From Pseudarthrobacter siccitolerans (GTDB lineage Bacteria > Actinomycetota > Actinomycetes > Actinomycetales > Micrococcaceae), in contig NZ_JAUSXB010000001.1 of the NCBI RefSeq assembly GCF_030823375.1, positions 4,154,001 through 4,218,000 of the forward strand: DNA of 64,000 bases. Direction: 5' to 3'. The notes beneath the pieces are model-generated. The model was not told the DNA's origin and did no database searches. It worked only from the letters and a program-made list of their open reading frames with translations. Both the position numbers and the translations under genes were made by a program. This document shows positions 51,418 through 59,241 of this stretch, in pieces. Each line of letters starts with the position of its first letter. Within the stretch, counting starts at the first letter, position 1.

Positions 51418-51765
51418 CCGAATACGTTAGGTCCGCGCCTCATATCACGTCGAACGCATGTTGAGAAATATTACGCGCGCCAAGTTTCGCCCGATGAAGA
51501 GAATCCCCGCGAAATCAACGTTTTCGAGGCGTTATGTTACTTATTCCCAGGCTCTGTGTGCTTAATGTCTCGCCAGTGCACTGCGACATTGCCGCCTTCC
51601 ACGCGTGCTGCTCCTTCGTCGCTCTGACGCACGCTTTCGGAAGGCGCCAATGCCGCCGCGCGTGGGCAGCGGGTGAGAGACATCCGGCAGCGTGCTCCCC
51701 ACCGGCTCCCTGACATCGCAAGCTCGGCCAGGGAACCCTGCCGGCGTGGGCCCAATCAGTGGATT
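51418..51765. other. 348-base intergenic region with a repeat copy, no supported gene
   Basis: The first 130 bases are less GC-rich than their surroundings and probably hold the promoter of the DAACS gene. No frame has protein-like composition. The right end (51694-51751) is a copy of the 58-base module seen at 6161-6218. Confidence 0.55.
51694..51751. repeat. 58-base module shared with 6161-6218
   Basis: Starts GCTCCCCACC and contains AGCTCGGCCAGGGAACCCTG in both places, with about seven differences over 58 bases. Here it lacks the flanking GGTTGAGCC arms. It adjoins the 3' end of the DUF885 gene. Confidence 0.7.
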
Positions 51766-53448
51766 TCAGAGCAGTGCGCGCCTGAGGGTATCGAGTCCGA
51801 CGGAGCCGATGTTGAGGGCCCGGGTGTGGAACTCCTTCAGGTCGAAACCGGGCCGGGCTTCGAGTTCTGCACGGATCTGTTCCCAGAGGCGCTGGCCCAC
51901 TTTGTAGGAGGGTGCCTGTCCGGGCCAGCCGAGGTAGCGGGTGAACTCGAAGTTGAGCTGGCCTTCGCTGATGGGCAGGTTCTGTTTCAGGAACCCGTAG
52001 CCTTTCTCGGCGGTCCAGTTGCCGGAGCCCCAGCGTTCGGGAACCCGCAGTTCAAGGTGGACGCCGATGTCGAACACCACGCGGGCGGCCCGCATCCGCT
52101 GCATGTCCAGCATGCCCATCTGGTCGCCGGGATCGTTGAGGTAGCCGAGTTCCTGCATCAGTTTCTCGGCGTAGAGGGCCCAGCCTTCGCCGTGGCCGGA
52201 GGTCCAGCAGACGTTCCGGCGCCATTTGTTCAGCAGTTCGCGGCGGTAGGTTGCGGTGGCCACCTGGAGGTGGTGGCCTGGGACGCCTTCGTGGAAAACG
52301 GTGGTGGTTTCCGCCCAGGTAGTGAAGGTGTCCTCGCCGGCGGGCACCGACCACCACATGCGGCCGGGGCGGCTGAAGTCGTCGGACGGGCCCGTGTAGT
52401 AGATGCCGCCCTCATCGGTGGGGGCGATGAGGCACTCAAGTTTCTTCATCACGTCAGGAATGTCGAAGTGGACGCCCGCCAGCTCCGCTACGGCCTTGTC
52501 CGAGAGTTCCTGCATCCACTCGCGCAAGGCCTCCTTGCCCTTCAGCTGGCGGGCGGGATCGTTGTTGAGGATGTCCTTGGCTTCGTCGATGGTGGCGCCG
52601 GCTTTGATGCTGTCCGCCACCTGTTCCTGCTGGGCAATCAGCCGGTCCAGCTCTTCCACGCCCCAGGCGTAGGTCTCCTCCAGGTCCACGGTGGCGCCCA
52701 GGAATGAGCGTGAGGCCAGGGCGTAGCGCGCCCGTCCCACGGCGTCCTTTTCCGGCGCGGCGGGCAGCAGTTCCAGGCGGAGGAAGTCAGCCAGGCCGGC
52801 GTAGGCGCCGCGGGCGGCGGCAGCACCGGCGTCGAGCTCTTGCTGGATGGCGGCAGGCAGGGGGCCGGCGGCAGTGGACGCTCCTGCCGCAAGCTTCGCG
52901 AAGAAGCCGTCCTCCGCGGCGTACTTGGTGACCTGTTCAATAACGATCCGGACCTGCCGCGCGGCGGCCACCCGGCCGGCGTCCCGGGCCTGCCGGAGCG
53001 AGTCCATGTAGCCGGCGATGGCTGCCGGAACATTGAGCGCCCGGCCGGCGATGTGCTGCCAGTGCTGCTCCGTCTCTGTCGGCATCAGGTCGAAGATGGC
53101 GCGGATGTCCTGGGCGGGGGAGGCGATGTTGTTCAGGTCCGCGTACTCCCAGCCGGACGCGTGGATCAGCAGCTGCAGGCCCAGCCGCTCCCGCATGGCG
53201 TCAAGGGTGACCGCGTCCACCTCATCCTCCGGCTCCAGGCCCTCAAGTTCTTCCAGCGTGTGGCGGGCAGCCTCGGCGAATTCCGCGATGCCGGCGGGGG
53301 AGAAGTCCTGGTATCCGGTCTCGTGTCCGGGCACGCCAAGGGTGGTGGCGAAGGACGGATTAAGCCTGATCAGCGTGTCCGTGTAGTTGTCCGCGACGGC
53401 GTCGACGCGGGTTTTCGGGCGGGCGGCAGGAGCGGTGTCTGTAGTCAC
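51766..53448 (-). CDS. DUF885 family protein, probable zinc metallopeptidase
   Basis: A 560-residue soluble protein of the DUF885 family. The motif FHEGVPGHHLQVATATY (about 387-403) holds an HExxxxHH-like metal site, with GHGEGWALYAEKLM (about 421-434) supplying a further Glu. No signal peptide. Related proteins are thought to be carboxypeptidase-like, but the substrate is unknown. The GTG start at 53448 lies directly against GGAGG, an odd spacing; no better start is in frame close by. Confidence 0.85.
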   Translation of the reverse strand: MTTDTAPAARPKTRVDAVADNYTDTLIRLNPSFATTLGVPGHETGYQDFSPAGIAEFAEAARHTLEELEGLEPEDEVDAVTLDAMRERLGLQLLIHASGWEYADLNNIASPAQDIRAIFDLMPTETEQHWQHIAGRALNVPAAIAGYMDSLRQARDAGRVAAARQVRIVIEQVTKYAAEDGFFAKLAAGASTAAGPLPAAIQQELDAGAAAARGAYAGLADFLRLELLPAAPEKDAVGRARYALASRSFLGATVDLEETYAWGVEELDRLIAQQEQVADSIKAGATIDEAKDILNNDPARQLKGKEALREWMQELSDKAVAELAGVHFDIPDVMKKLECLIAPTDEGGIYYTGPSDDFSRPGRMWWSVPAGEDTFTTWAETTTVFHEGVPGHHLQVATATYRRELLNKWRRNVCWTSGHGEGWALYAEKLMQELGYLNDPGDQMGMLDMQRMRAARVVFDIGVHLELRVPERWGSGNWTAEKGYGFLKQNLPISEGQLNFEFTRYLGWPGQAPSYKVGQRLWEQIRAELEARPGFDLKEFHTRALNIGSVGLDTLRRALL

Positions 53449-53488
53449 CCTCCGAGACTAACCCCAGGACTCTGCTGGAGACCGCCTT

Positions 53489-53734
53489 CTAGCCGCCGCT
53501 CCGCCTCCACGCGCCGGGTCCCGGCGTCGGGGCAAGGCGCAGCTGCTGGCGGCGGACCCAGTGCCGGACCGACGGCTTGTCCGCCCCGGCCGGTTCGTCG
53601 CCGCCCAGGGAAAGGACGACGGCGGTCAGTGCCGCCAGTTCCTCGGCCGTGGGCTGGCCCTTGACAACAGACAGCAGCGGTTCGGGGCTTTCGGCAGCCT
53701 CAACCACCGGCTGTTCGGGCTGGGCGGGGCTCAC
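53489..53734 (-). CDS. accE: acyl-CoA carboxylase epsilon subunit
   Basis: An 81-residue protein with an acidic/Pro-rich N terminus, the family core [24 protein letters not shown] (residues about 20-43) and a basic C-terminal tail with a Trp. Actinobacterial epsilon subunits stabilise the alpha-beta carboxylase complex. GTG 53734 overlaps the carboxyltransferase stop as GTGA. Confidence 0.88.
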   Translation of the reverse strand: MSPAQPEQPVVEAAESPEPLLSVVKGQPTAEELAALTAVVLSLGGDEPAGADKPSVRHWVRRQQLRLAPTPGPGAWRRSGG

Positions 53735-55314
53735 AGCGGGATGTTCCCATGCTTCTTGGTGGGCAGGCTGGCACGTTTGTCGCGGAGCGCCCGCAGGCCC
53801 TTGATGATCTGGGTCCTGGTTTCGGAAGGGGCGATGACGGCGTCAACGTAGCCCAGCTGGGCTGCCTGGTACGGGTTCAGAAGCTCCTCCTCGTACTGGC
53901 GGATGACCTCGGCGCGCCGCGCTTCGACGTCTCCGCCGGCCTCGGCAACCCCGGCAAGATCGCGGCGGTAGAGGATGTTCACAGCCCCCTGTGCACCCAT
54001 GACGCCGATCTGCGCAGTGGGCCAGGCGAGGTTGAGGTCAGCGCCCAGCTTCTTGGAGCCCATCACGATGTAGGCACCGCCATAGGCCTTGCGGGTGATC
54101 ACGGTGAGCTTGGGAACGGTGGCCTCGGCATAGGCGTACAGGAGCTTGGCGCCGCGGCGGATGATGCCCTGGAATTCCTGGTCCTTGCCCGGCAGGAAGC
54201 CGGGAACGTCCACCAGGGTGATGATGGGAATGTTGAAGGCGTCGCAGTGGCGGACAAAGCGTGCGGCCTTTTCCGACGCGGCGATATCGAGCGTCCCCGC
54301 GAACTGCAGGGGCTGGTTGGCTACGATGCCCACCGTGTGGCCCTCCACCCGGCCGTAGCCGATCATCACGTTGGGGGCGTACAGGGCCTGCATTTCCAGG
54401 AAGTGGCCGTCGTCCACGATCTGTTCAACAACGCTGCGCATGTCGTAGGGCTGGTTGGCCGAATCGGGGATGAGCGTGTCCAGGGCGAGGTCGTCGTCGT
54501 CGACCTCCAGTTCCTGCTGGTGCTCCAGCACAGGTGCCTCGGAAAGGTTGTTGGAGGGCAGGAAGTCCAGCAGTTCGCGGACGAACTCGATGGCATCGGC
54601 TTCGTCCTGGGCCAGGTAGGTGGACGTGCCGGTGGTGGCGTTGTGCTGGCGGGCGCCGCCCAGCGTCTCCATGTCCACGTCCTCGCCCGTGACCGTTTTG
54701 ATCACGTCCGGGCCGGTGATGAACATGTGCGAGGTCTTGTCCACCATCACCACATAATCGGTGAGCGCGGGGGAGTAGGCCGCGCCGCCGGCAGAGGGGC
54801 CCATGATGAGGGAAATCTGCGGCACCACGCCTGAGGCGTGGACATTGTTCCGGAAGATGTCCGCGAACATGGCCAGGGAAGCGACTCCCTCCTGGATGCG
54901 CGCGCCGCCGCCGTCCAGGATGCCGACCACCGGGCAGCCGTTCCGGAGTGCGAACTCCTGCACCTTGACGATCTTCTCGCCGTTGACCTGGCTCAGCGAG
55001 CCGCCATAGACGGAGAAATCCTGGCTGTAAACCGCCACGGGGCGGCCGTCCACGGTGCCGTAGCCGGAGACCAGGCCGTCACCCAGCGGCTTCTTCTTGT
55101 CCATGCCGAAGGCGGTGGAGCGGTGCACTGCCAGGGCATCGAACTCAACAAATGAATCTTCATCCAGCAGGAGGCTGATGCGCTCGCGGGCGGTGTTCTT
55201 GCCGCGGGCGTGCTGCTTTTCGATCGCTTCAGGGCCGGAGGGTTGTTCGGCACGGGCCTGGCGGTCGCGGAAATCGGCGATCTTTCCCGCTGTCGTTGTC
55301 AGATCGTGGCTCAT
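53731..55314 (-). CDS. acyl-CoA carboxylase beta subunit (carboxyltransferase)
   Basis: Transfers the carboxyl group from biotin to acetyl- or propionyl-CoA. The 527-residue AccD5/PccB-type protein has two crotonase-like halves: [20 protein letters not shown] and [20 protein letters not shown] in the first, [13 protein letters not shown] and [18 protein letters not shown] in the second. ATG 55314 (MSHDLTT) is chosen over a longer frame lacking similarity. Co-translated with accE. A TGTAG-N5-CTACA palindrome lies about 140 bases upstream. Confidence 0.94.
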   Translation of the reverse strand: MSHDLTTTAGKIADFRDRQARAEQPSGPEAIEKQHARGKNTARERISLLLDEDSFVEFDALAVHRSTAFGMDKKKPLGDGLVSGYGTVDGRPVAVYSQDFSVYGGSLSQVNGEKIVKVQEFALRNGCPVVGILDGGGARIQEGVASLAMFADIFRNNVHASGVVPQISLIMGPSAGGAAYSPALTDYVVMVDKTSHMFITGPDVIKTVTGEDVDMETLGGARQHNATTGTSTYLAQDEADAIEFVRELLDFLPSNNLSEAPVLEHQQELEVDDDDLALDTLIPDSANQPYDMRSVVEQIVDDGHFLEMQALYAPNVMIGYGRVEGHTVGIVANQPLQFAGTLDIAASEKAARFVRHCDAFNIPIITLVDVPGFLPGKDQEFQGIIRRGAKLLYAYAEATVPKLTVITRKAYGGAYIVMGSKKLGADLNLAWPTAQIGVMGAQGAVNILYRRDLAGVAEAGGDVEARRAEVIRQYEEELLNPYQAAQLGYVDAVIAPSETRTQIIKGLRALRDKRASLPTKKHGNIPL

Positions 55315-55451
55315 CAAATATCTCCGGCTCTGTAGCAGATTGGTCCAGTGGCGCTGTTGTTGCTGGCAGGTCTGGTGCGGGGAGTTAAGTAGCATCCACA
55401 CAAAGACCGAACCCTGCTGGCTAGTCTAGTGACGCTTCTGGTGCCGGCAGC

Positions 55452-55466
55452 TGTAGAAAACCTACA
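55452..55466 (-). promoter_or_regulatory. palindromic operator TGTAG-N5-CTACA upstream of the carboxyltransferase gene
   Basis: Same half-sites and 5-base spacing as 45173-45189. Outer arms GGCAG/CTGCC extend the symmetry. It could also affect the divergent SDR gene. Confidence 0.55.
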
Positions 55467-55498
55467 ATTTTCTGCCGTGCCGCAGCCCGGGACAGCAA

Positions 55499-55530
55499 GT
55501 TACTCGCCGGTAACATAACTGCGTTAGAGT
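55499..55530 (+). promoter_or_regulatory. promoter and GTTAC-N6-GTAAC operator of the SDR gene
   Basis: TTACTCGCCGGTAA (55500-55513) matches the palindrome at 24958 in 12 of 14 bases. A -10-like TAGAGT (55525-55530) ends six bases before the ATG, so the mRNA is probably leaderless and the operator covers the -35 position. Confidence 0.5.
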
Positions 55531-55536
55531 GGCTGC

Positions 55537-56424
55537 ATGACTTTGAGCAATGATGCTTCGGGAGCTCCGGCAAGCCCCTACCAGGCCATCGGTTCCCTGC
55601 GGGGACGTACACTCTTGATCTCCGGCGGAAGCCGCGGAATCGGGCTGGCCATCGCCGTCCGTGCAGCGCAGGACGGCGCCAACATCGTGCTGATGGCCAA
55701 GACCGGCGAGCCGCACCCCAAGCTTGCGGGCACGGTCTACACCGCGGCGGAGCAATTGGTGGCCGCCGGCGGGCAGGCACTTCCCCTGGTGGGTGACGTC
55801 CGGAACGACGACGACGTGGCGCGCGCTGTTTCAGCTGCCGTGGACCGCTTTGGCAGCATCGACGTCGTCATTAACAATGCCTCCGCGATTGACCTGTCCC
55901 GTACCGACGCTGTGGACATGAAAAGGTACGACCTCATGCAGGACATCAATGTCCGGGGCACGTTCCTGCTGTCCAAGCAGGCACTTCCCGCGCTGCGCGC
56001 ATCCACTGCCGGGCAGGTCCTGACCCTCTCGCCGCCGCTGAACCTTGATCCGCACTGGGCCGGGAAACACCTGGCCTACACCATGGCCAAGTACGGGATG
56101 GGCCTCACCACGCTGGGGCTTGCGGAGGAGTTGAAAGCAGACGGGATCCGTGTTAACTCGCTGTGGCCCTGCACCCTGATCGACACGGCAGCCATCCGAA
56201 ACATGCCGCACGGGGACCAGATGGTCCAGGCGGCGCGCGGGCCCCAGATCATGGCTGATGCCGCCCATGCCGTCCTCACGGGAGCCAACCTTGCGGCCGG
56301 CGGTGCGGCGAGCGGCAATTTCTATACGGACGAGGAAGTCCTGGCAGCGGCGGGAGTGACGGATTTCCGTCCCTACAGCCTGGGGGCCCCGGAGGAAGGG
56401 CTGGTCCCGGACATCTTCCTCTAG
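55537..56424 (+). CDS. HSDL2-like short-chain dehydrogenase/reductase
   Basis: A 295-residue classical-type SDR with cofactor motif SGGSRGIGLAIAVRAA (about 29-44), NNAS, and the catalytic Tyr/Lys in AYTMAKYGM. LSPPLNLDPHWAGKHLAYTM is characteristic of the HSDL2-like group, often linked to lipid metabolism. Followed by NFYTDEEVL near the C terminus. Placed between carboxyltransferase and birA, consistent with a lipid-related role; substrate unknown. Confidence 0.85.
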   Translation: MTLSNDASGAPASPYQAIGSLRGRTLLISGGSRGIGLAIAVRAAQDGANIVLMAKTGEPHPKLAGTVYTAAEQLVAAGGQALPLVGDVRNDDDVARAVSAAVDRFGSIDVVINNASAIDLSRTDAVDMKRYDLMQDINVRGTFLLSKQALPALRASTAGQVLTLSPPLNLDPHWAGKHLAYTMAKYGMGLTTLGLAEELKADGIRVNSLWPCTLIDTAAIRNMPHGDQMVQAARGPQIMADAAHAVLTGANLAAGGAASGNFYTDEEVLAAAGVTDFRPYSLGAPEEGLVPDIFL

Positions 56425-56498
56425 GGCCATCTTCCCCTTAGGCGGCTTCCGCAGGGGACAGTCGCCTGCCGGCAGATTTAGCTCGGTAGGATTTAGCT

Positions 56499-57407
56499 AT
56501 GGATGACGCACACACCCCCGGTACGCCCCTGAGCCGGAGGGACCTGGCGGACGAGCGCTTCCTGTCCGCCACCGGCATCCCCCGGCTTGACGTGGTGGAC
56601 TCCACCGGATCCACCAATGCAGACCTCCTGCGGTCAGTGACAGTGGAGCCCGCCGCCTGGCCGGATCTGTCCGTGCTCACTGCCGAGTACCAGACAGCGG
56701 CGCGCGGACGGCTCGACAGGCACTGGGAAGCGCCGGCGCTGAGCTCCCTCTCGGTATCGGTTGTCCTGCGACCTGCCAACGCCGAGGGGCGGCCGCTGCC
56801 CACCCAAAGCTACTCCTGGTTGTCACTGATCGGGGCCCTGGCCCTGCGCGAAACCCTCCTCGAAACGGCCGGCATTCCCGCCGAACTGAAGTGGCCCAAC
56901 GATGTCCTGGTCCGGGGGAAGAAGATCGCCGGCATCCTGGCGCAGCTGGGCCCCATGGTGGACGGCTCGGTGCCGCCGGTCATCCTGGGCACCGGCCTCA
57001 ACGTCACGCTCACCGCCGGTGAGCTGCCTGTTCCCACTGCCACATCGGTGGTGCTGGAGGGCGCCCGGACCGAGGACCGCACGGTGCTCCTGAAAAGCTA
57101 CCTTTCAAACTTTTCCGCGCTGTACCGCAGCTTCTGCAACGCCGACGGCGACCCGGCGGCAGGGATGGCGGGCGGGGCTTCCCTGCACAAGCGGGTGGAG
57201 GCAGTCATGGTCACCCTGGGCAAGCAGGTGCGGGCCCAGCTTCCGGGAGACCACGAAATCATCGGCCACGCTTCGCGGCTCGACGAATACGGTTCGCTGC
57301 TGGTGGTGGACCGGGACTCCCGGGAACATGTGGTCACCGCCGGGGACGTGGTGCATCTTCGGCCATGGACTTCCCCGGATGCTGCCGGCCAAGGCGGTTA
57401 TGCGTAA
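56499..57407 (+). CDS. birA: biotin--[acetyl-CoA-carboxylase] ligase BirA (no DNA-binding domain)
   Basis: Attaches biotin to the BCCP lysine of the carboxylase encoded nearby. Motifs are VDSTGSTNADLLRS, the biotin/AMP loop TAARGRLDRHWEAP and KWPNDVLVRGKKIAGIL, followed by a C-terminal SH3-like domain. The 302 residues lack the N-terminal helix-turn-helix of E. coli BirA, so it cannot be the repressor for the carboxylase operators. The start has no ribosome site; TAGGAT (56487-56492) ends six bases before the ATG, suggesting a leaderless mRNA. A 9-base direct repeat GATTTAGCT occurs at 56475 and 56490. Confidence 0.92.
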   Translation: MDDAHTPGTPLSRRDLADERFLSATGIPRLDVVDSTGSTNADLLRSVTVEPAAWPDLSVLTAEYQTAARGRLDRHWEAPALSSLSVSVVLRPANAEGRPLPTQSYSWLSLIGALALRETLLETAGIPAELKWPNDVLVRGKKIAGILAQLGPMVDGSVPPVILGTGLNVTLTAGELPVPTATSVVLEGARTEDRTVLLKSYLSNFSALYRSFCNADGDPAAGMAGGASLHKRVEAVMVTLGKQVRAQLPGDHEIIGHASRLDEYGSLLVVDRDSREHVVTAGDVVHLRPWTSPDAAGQGGYA

Positions 57408-57999
57408 AAACCTCCTGCCGGGCGAGCAGGTCATTGTGACCACCCGCCCGCAGCCGCGGCAGCTGGCCGGCGCTGCAGCTGCGTTTATCCTCGCCCCGGC
57501 GGTTGCTGCCTTTTGTTCCGCCTGGTTGATCCGCGGCGGCGCCGCGAGGGCAGTTCCCGCGCTTTCCGGCCGCTGGACCCCCTGGCTGGTGGGCGGTTGC
57601 GTGCTGGCCGCTGCCGCCGTGTGGCTGGGTTTCTGCCTGCCCCGGCTGCTGCGCTGGCAGGGGACGCGGTACACGCTGACCAGCAGGAGGCTGGTGGCCC
57701 GGTCCGGGATGTGGAAGCGGCGGGACCAGCAAGTGAACCTGGCGTCGGTCCGCAACCTGACTGTCCATGAATCGGTCCTGCAACGACTCTTCCGCTCGGG
57801 GAATATATCCTTGGAAGCCGGATATCAGTCTGTGGTGACGTTCCCGGACGTGCCGGAGGTAGCCAGGTTCCGGGATTTCATCCTCGATGCGATCGAGGAC
57901 CTGCCGGACGAACCGGATGTCCAGCCCGGCGGGCCAACGGATTACCCTGCCGGAGTTTTGCCGTGGGAAATGAGAGAAGGTGGATTGGATGAACGATGA
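57400..57999 (+). CDS. PH (bPH2/YdbS-like) domain membrane protein
   Basis: A 199-residue protein with two hydrophobic helices (about 22-43 and 60-82) followed by a bacterial PH-like domain: TRYTLTSRRLVARSGMWKRR, INLASVRN-type strand QQVNLASVRNLTVHESVLQR and FRSGNISLEAG. The ATG at 57400 overlaps the end of birA by eight bases. Function unknown; such proteins sit at the cytoplasmic face of the membrane. Confidence 0.83.
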   Translation: MRKNLLPGEQVIVTTRPQPRQLAGAAAAFILAPAVAAFCSAWLIRGGAARAVPALSGRWTPWLVGGCVLAAAAVWLGFCLPRLLRWQGTRYTLTSRRLVARSGMWKRRDQQVNLASVRNLTVHESVLQRLFRSGNISLEAGYQSVVTFPDVPEVARFRDFILDAIEDLPDEPDVQPGGPTDYPAGVLPWEMREGGLDER

Positions 58000-59113
58000 G
58001 GACCAGCAGGAACGCGTCGGATCCATCGCGCCCGCTCCGGCGGCAGACGCCCACCCTCCCACCGGGACCATGTCCGCCGAGCGGCTCGCCATGAAGGCAC
58101 TGGAGTCCCGGCTGCTGGGCGGGGAACGCAAGCTCCGCCGCCGCGAAGTCGCTGCCGGTGCAGGGTTGTCCCTGCTGTCTGCGCGCAAACTGTGGCGCGC
58201 CCTGGGCTTCCCCAACTTCGGGGACGAGGATGTTGCCTTCACCGAACGCGACCAGGCGGCCCTCTCCACCGTGGTGGACCTGGTCCGTTCCGGCAAGCTA
58301 ACGGAGGAGGCAGCCATCTCCGTCACACGCTCTATCGGGCAGATGACGGACCGCATGGTGGTGTGGCAGATCGAGGCATTGGTGGAGGACATGGTGCACG
58401 AGCAGGGCGTCACGGACGCCGTGGCCCGCAAGCGCCTGGTCAACGAGCTTCCCGCCCTGGTGGACGCCTTGGAGGAAATGCTCGTCTACTCCTGGCGGCG
58501 CCAGCTCAACGCCGGTGTCCAGCGGCTGGCGGTCCGCGCCGAGGCCGGGCTGCAGGCAAGCGAAGAAGGCCGCGAGGGTGACGAAGATGACGCCCCGCTG
58601 CCGTTGGCCCGCGCCGTCGGCTTCGCGGACCTGGTTTCCTACACCAGCCTGTCCCGGCGCATGAACGAGAAAACACTGGCCCGCATGGTGCAGCGCTTCG
58701 AGAACAAATGCGCCGAAATCATTTCAGTGGGCGGTGGACGCCTTGTTAAGACCGTGGGCGACGAAGTCCTCTACATTGCAGAAACTCCCGCCGCTGGAGC
58801 GGAAATTTCGCTCGCGCTGGCCCAAGCCTTCACCGAGGATGAGATCCTGCCGGAAGCCAGGGTGGCCATGGTGTGGGGCAGGATCCTGTCCCGGCTCGGG
58901 GACATCTACGGGCCCACCGTGAACCTGGCGGCGCGGCTGACGTCGCTCGCGGATCCGGGAACCGTGCTGGTGGACTCCATGACGGCATCGGCCCTGGAGC
59001 ATGATGAGCGTTTTGTGATGGTGCCCCGGCCTGCCGAGAACGTCCGCGGCTTCGGCGAGATTCTGCCCGTCCGCCTCACCCGCGGCCTGGGCAAGGGGCT
59101 CGTCCTGGACTGA
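57989..59113 (+). CDS. class III adenylate/guanylate cyclase with N-terminal regulatory domain
   Basis: A 374-residue soluble protein. Residues about 30-190 form a helical regulatory domain (VAAGAGLSLLSARKLWRALG, FTERDQAALSTVVDLVRSGK), as in pH/lipid-sensing mycobacterial cyclases. Residues about 205-370 are the catalytic domain with metal Asp residues in FADLVSYTS and VGDEVLY, ATP-type Lys in RLVKTVGDE, and Asn/Arg in GPTVNLAARL. All key residues are present, so active cAMP synthesis is likely. ATG 57989, after AGAAGG, is chosen over GTG 57980. It overlaps the PH-domain gene by 11 bases. Confidence 0.9.
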   Translation: MNDEDQQERVGSIAPAPAADAHPPTGTMSAERLAMKALESRLLGGERKLRRREVAAGAGLSLLSARKLWRALGFPNFGDEDVAFTERDQAALSTVVDLVRSGKLTEEAAISVTRSIGQMTDRMVVWQIEALVEDMVHEQGVTDAVARKRLVNELPALVDALEEMLVYSWRRQLNAGVQRLAVRAEAGLQASEEGREGDEDDAPLPLARAVGFADLVSYTSLSRRMNEKTLARMVQRFENKCAEIISVGGGRLVKTVGDEVLYIAETPAAGAEISLALAQAFTEDEILPEARVAMVWGRILSRLGDIYGPTVNLAARLTSLADPGTVLVDSMTASALEHDERFVMVPRPAENVRGFGEILPVRLTRGLGKGLVLD

Positions 59114-59241
59114 CAGCGGCCCGTAAAAGGTAAGCAAAGAGTTTATCCAATTGATGGTGAATGCCGATATAGTCGGAATACACCCGGCCACCGCATGCCG
59201 GAAACCGGCTCTGCCGGAGCCTTACTGGGGGAAACAACATC

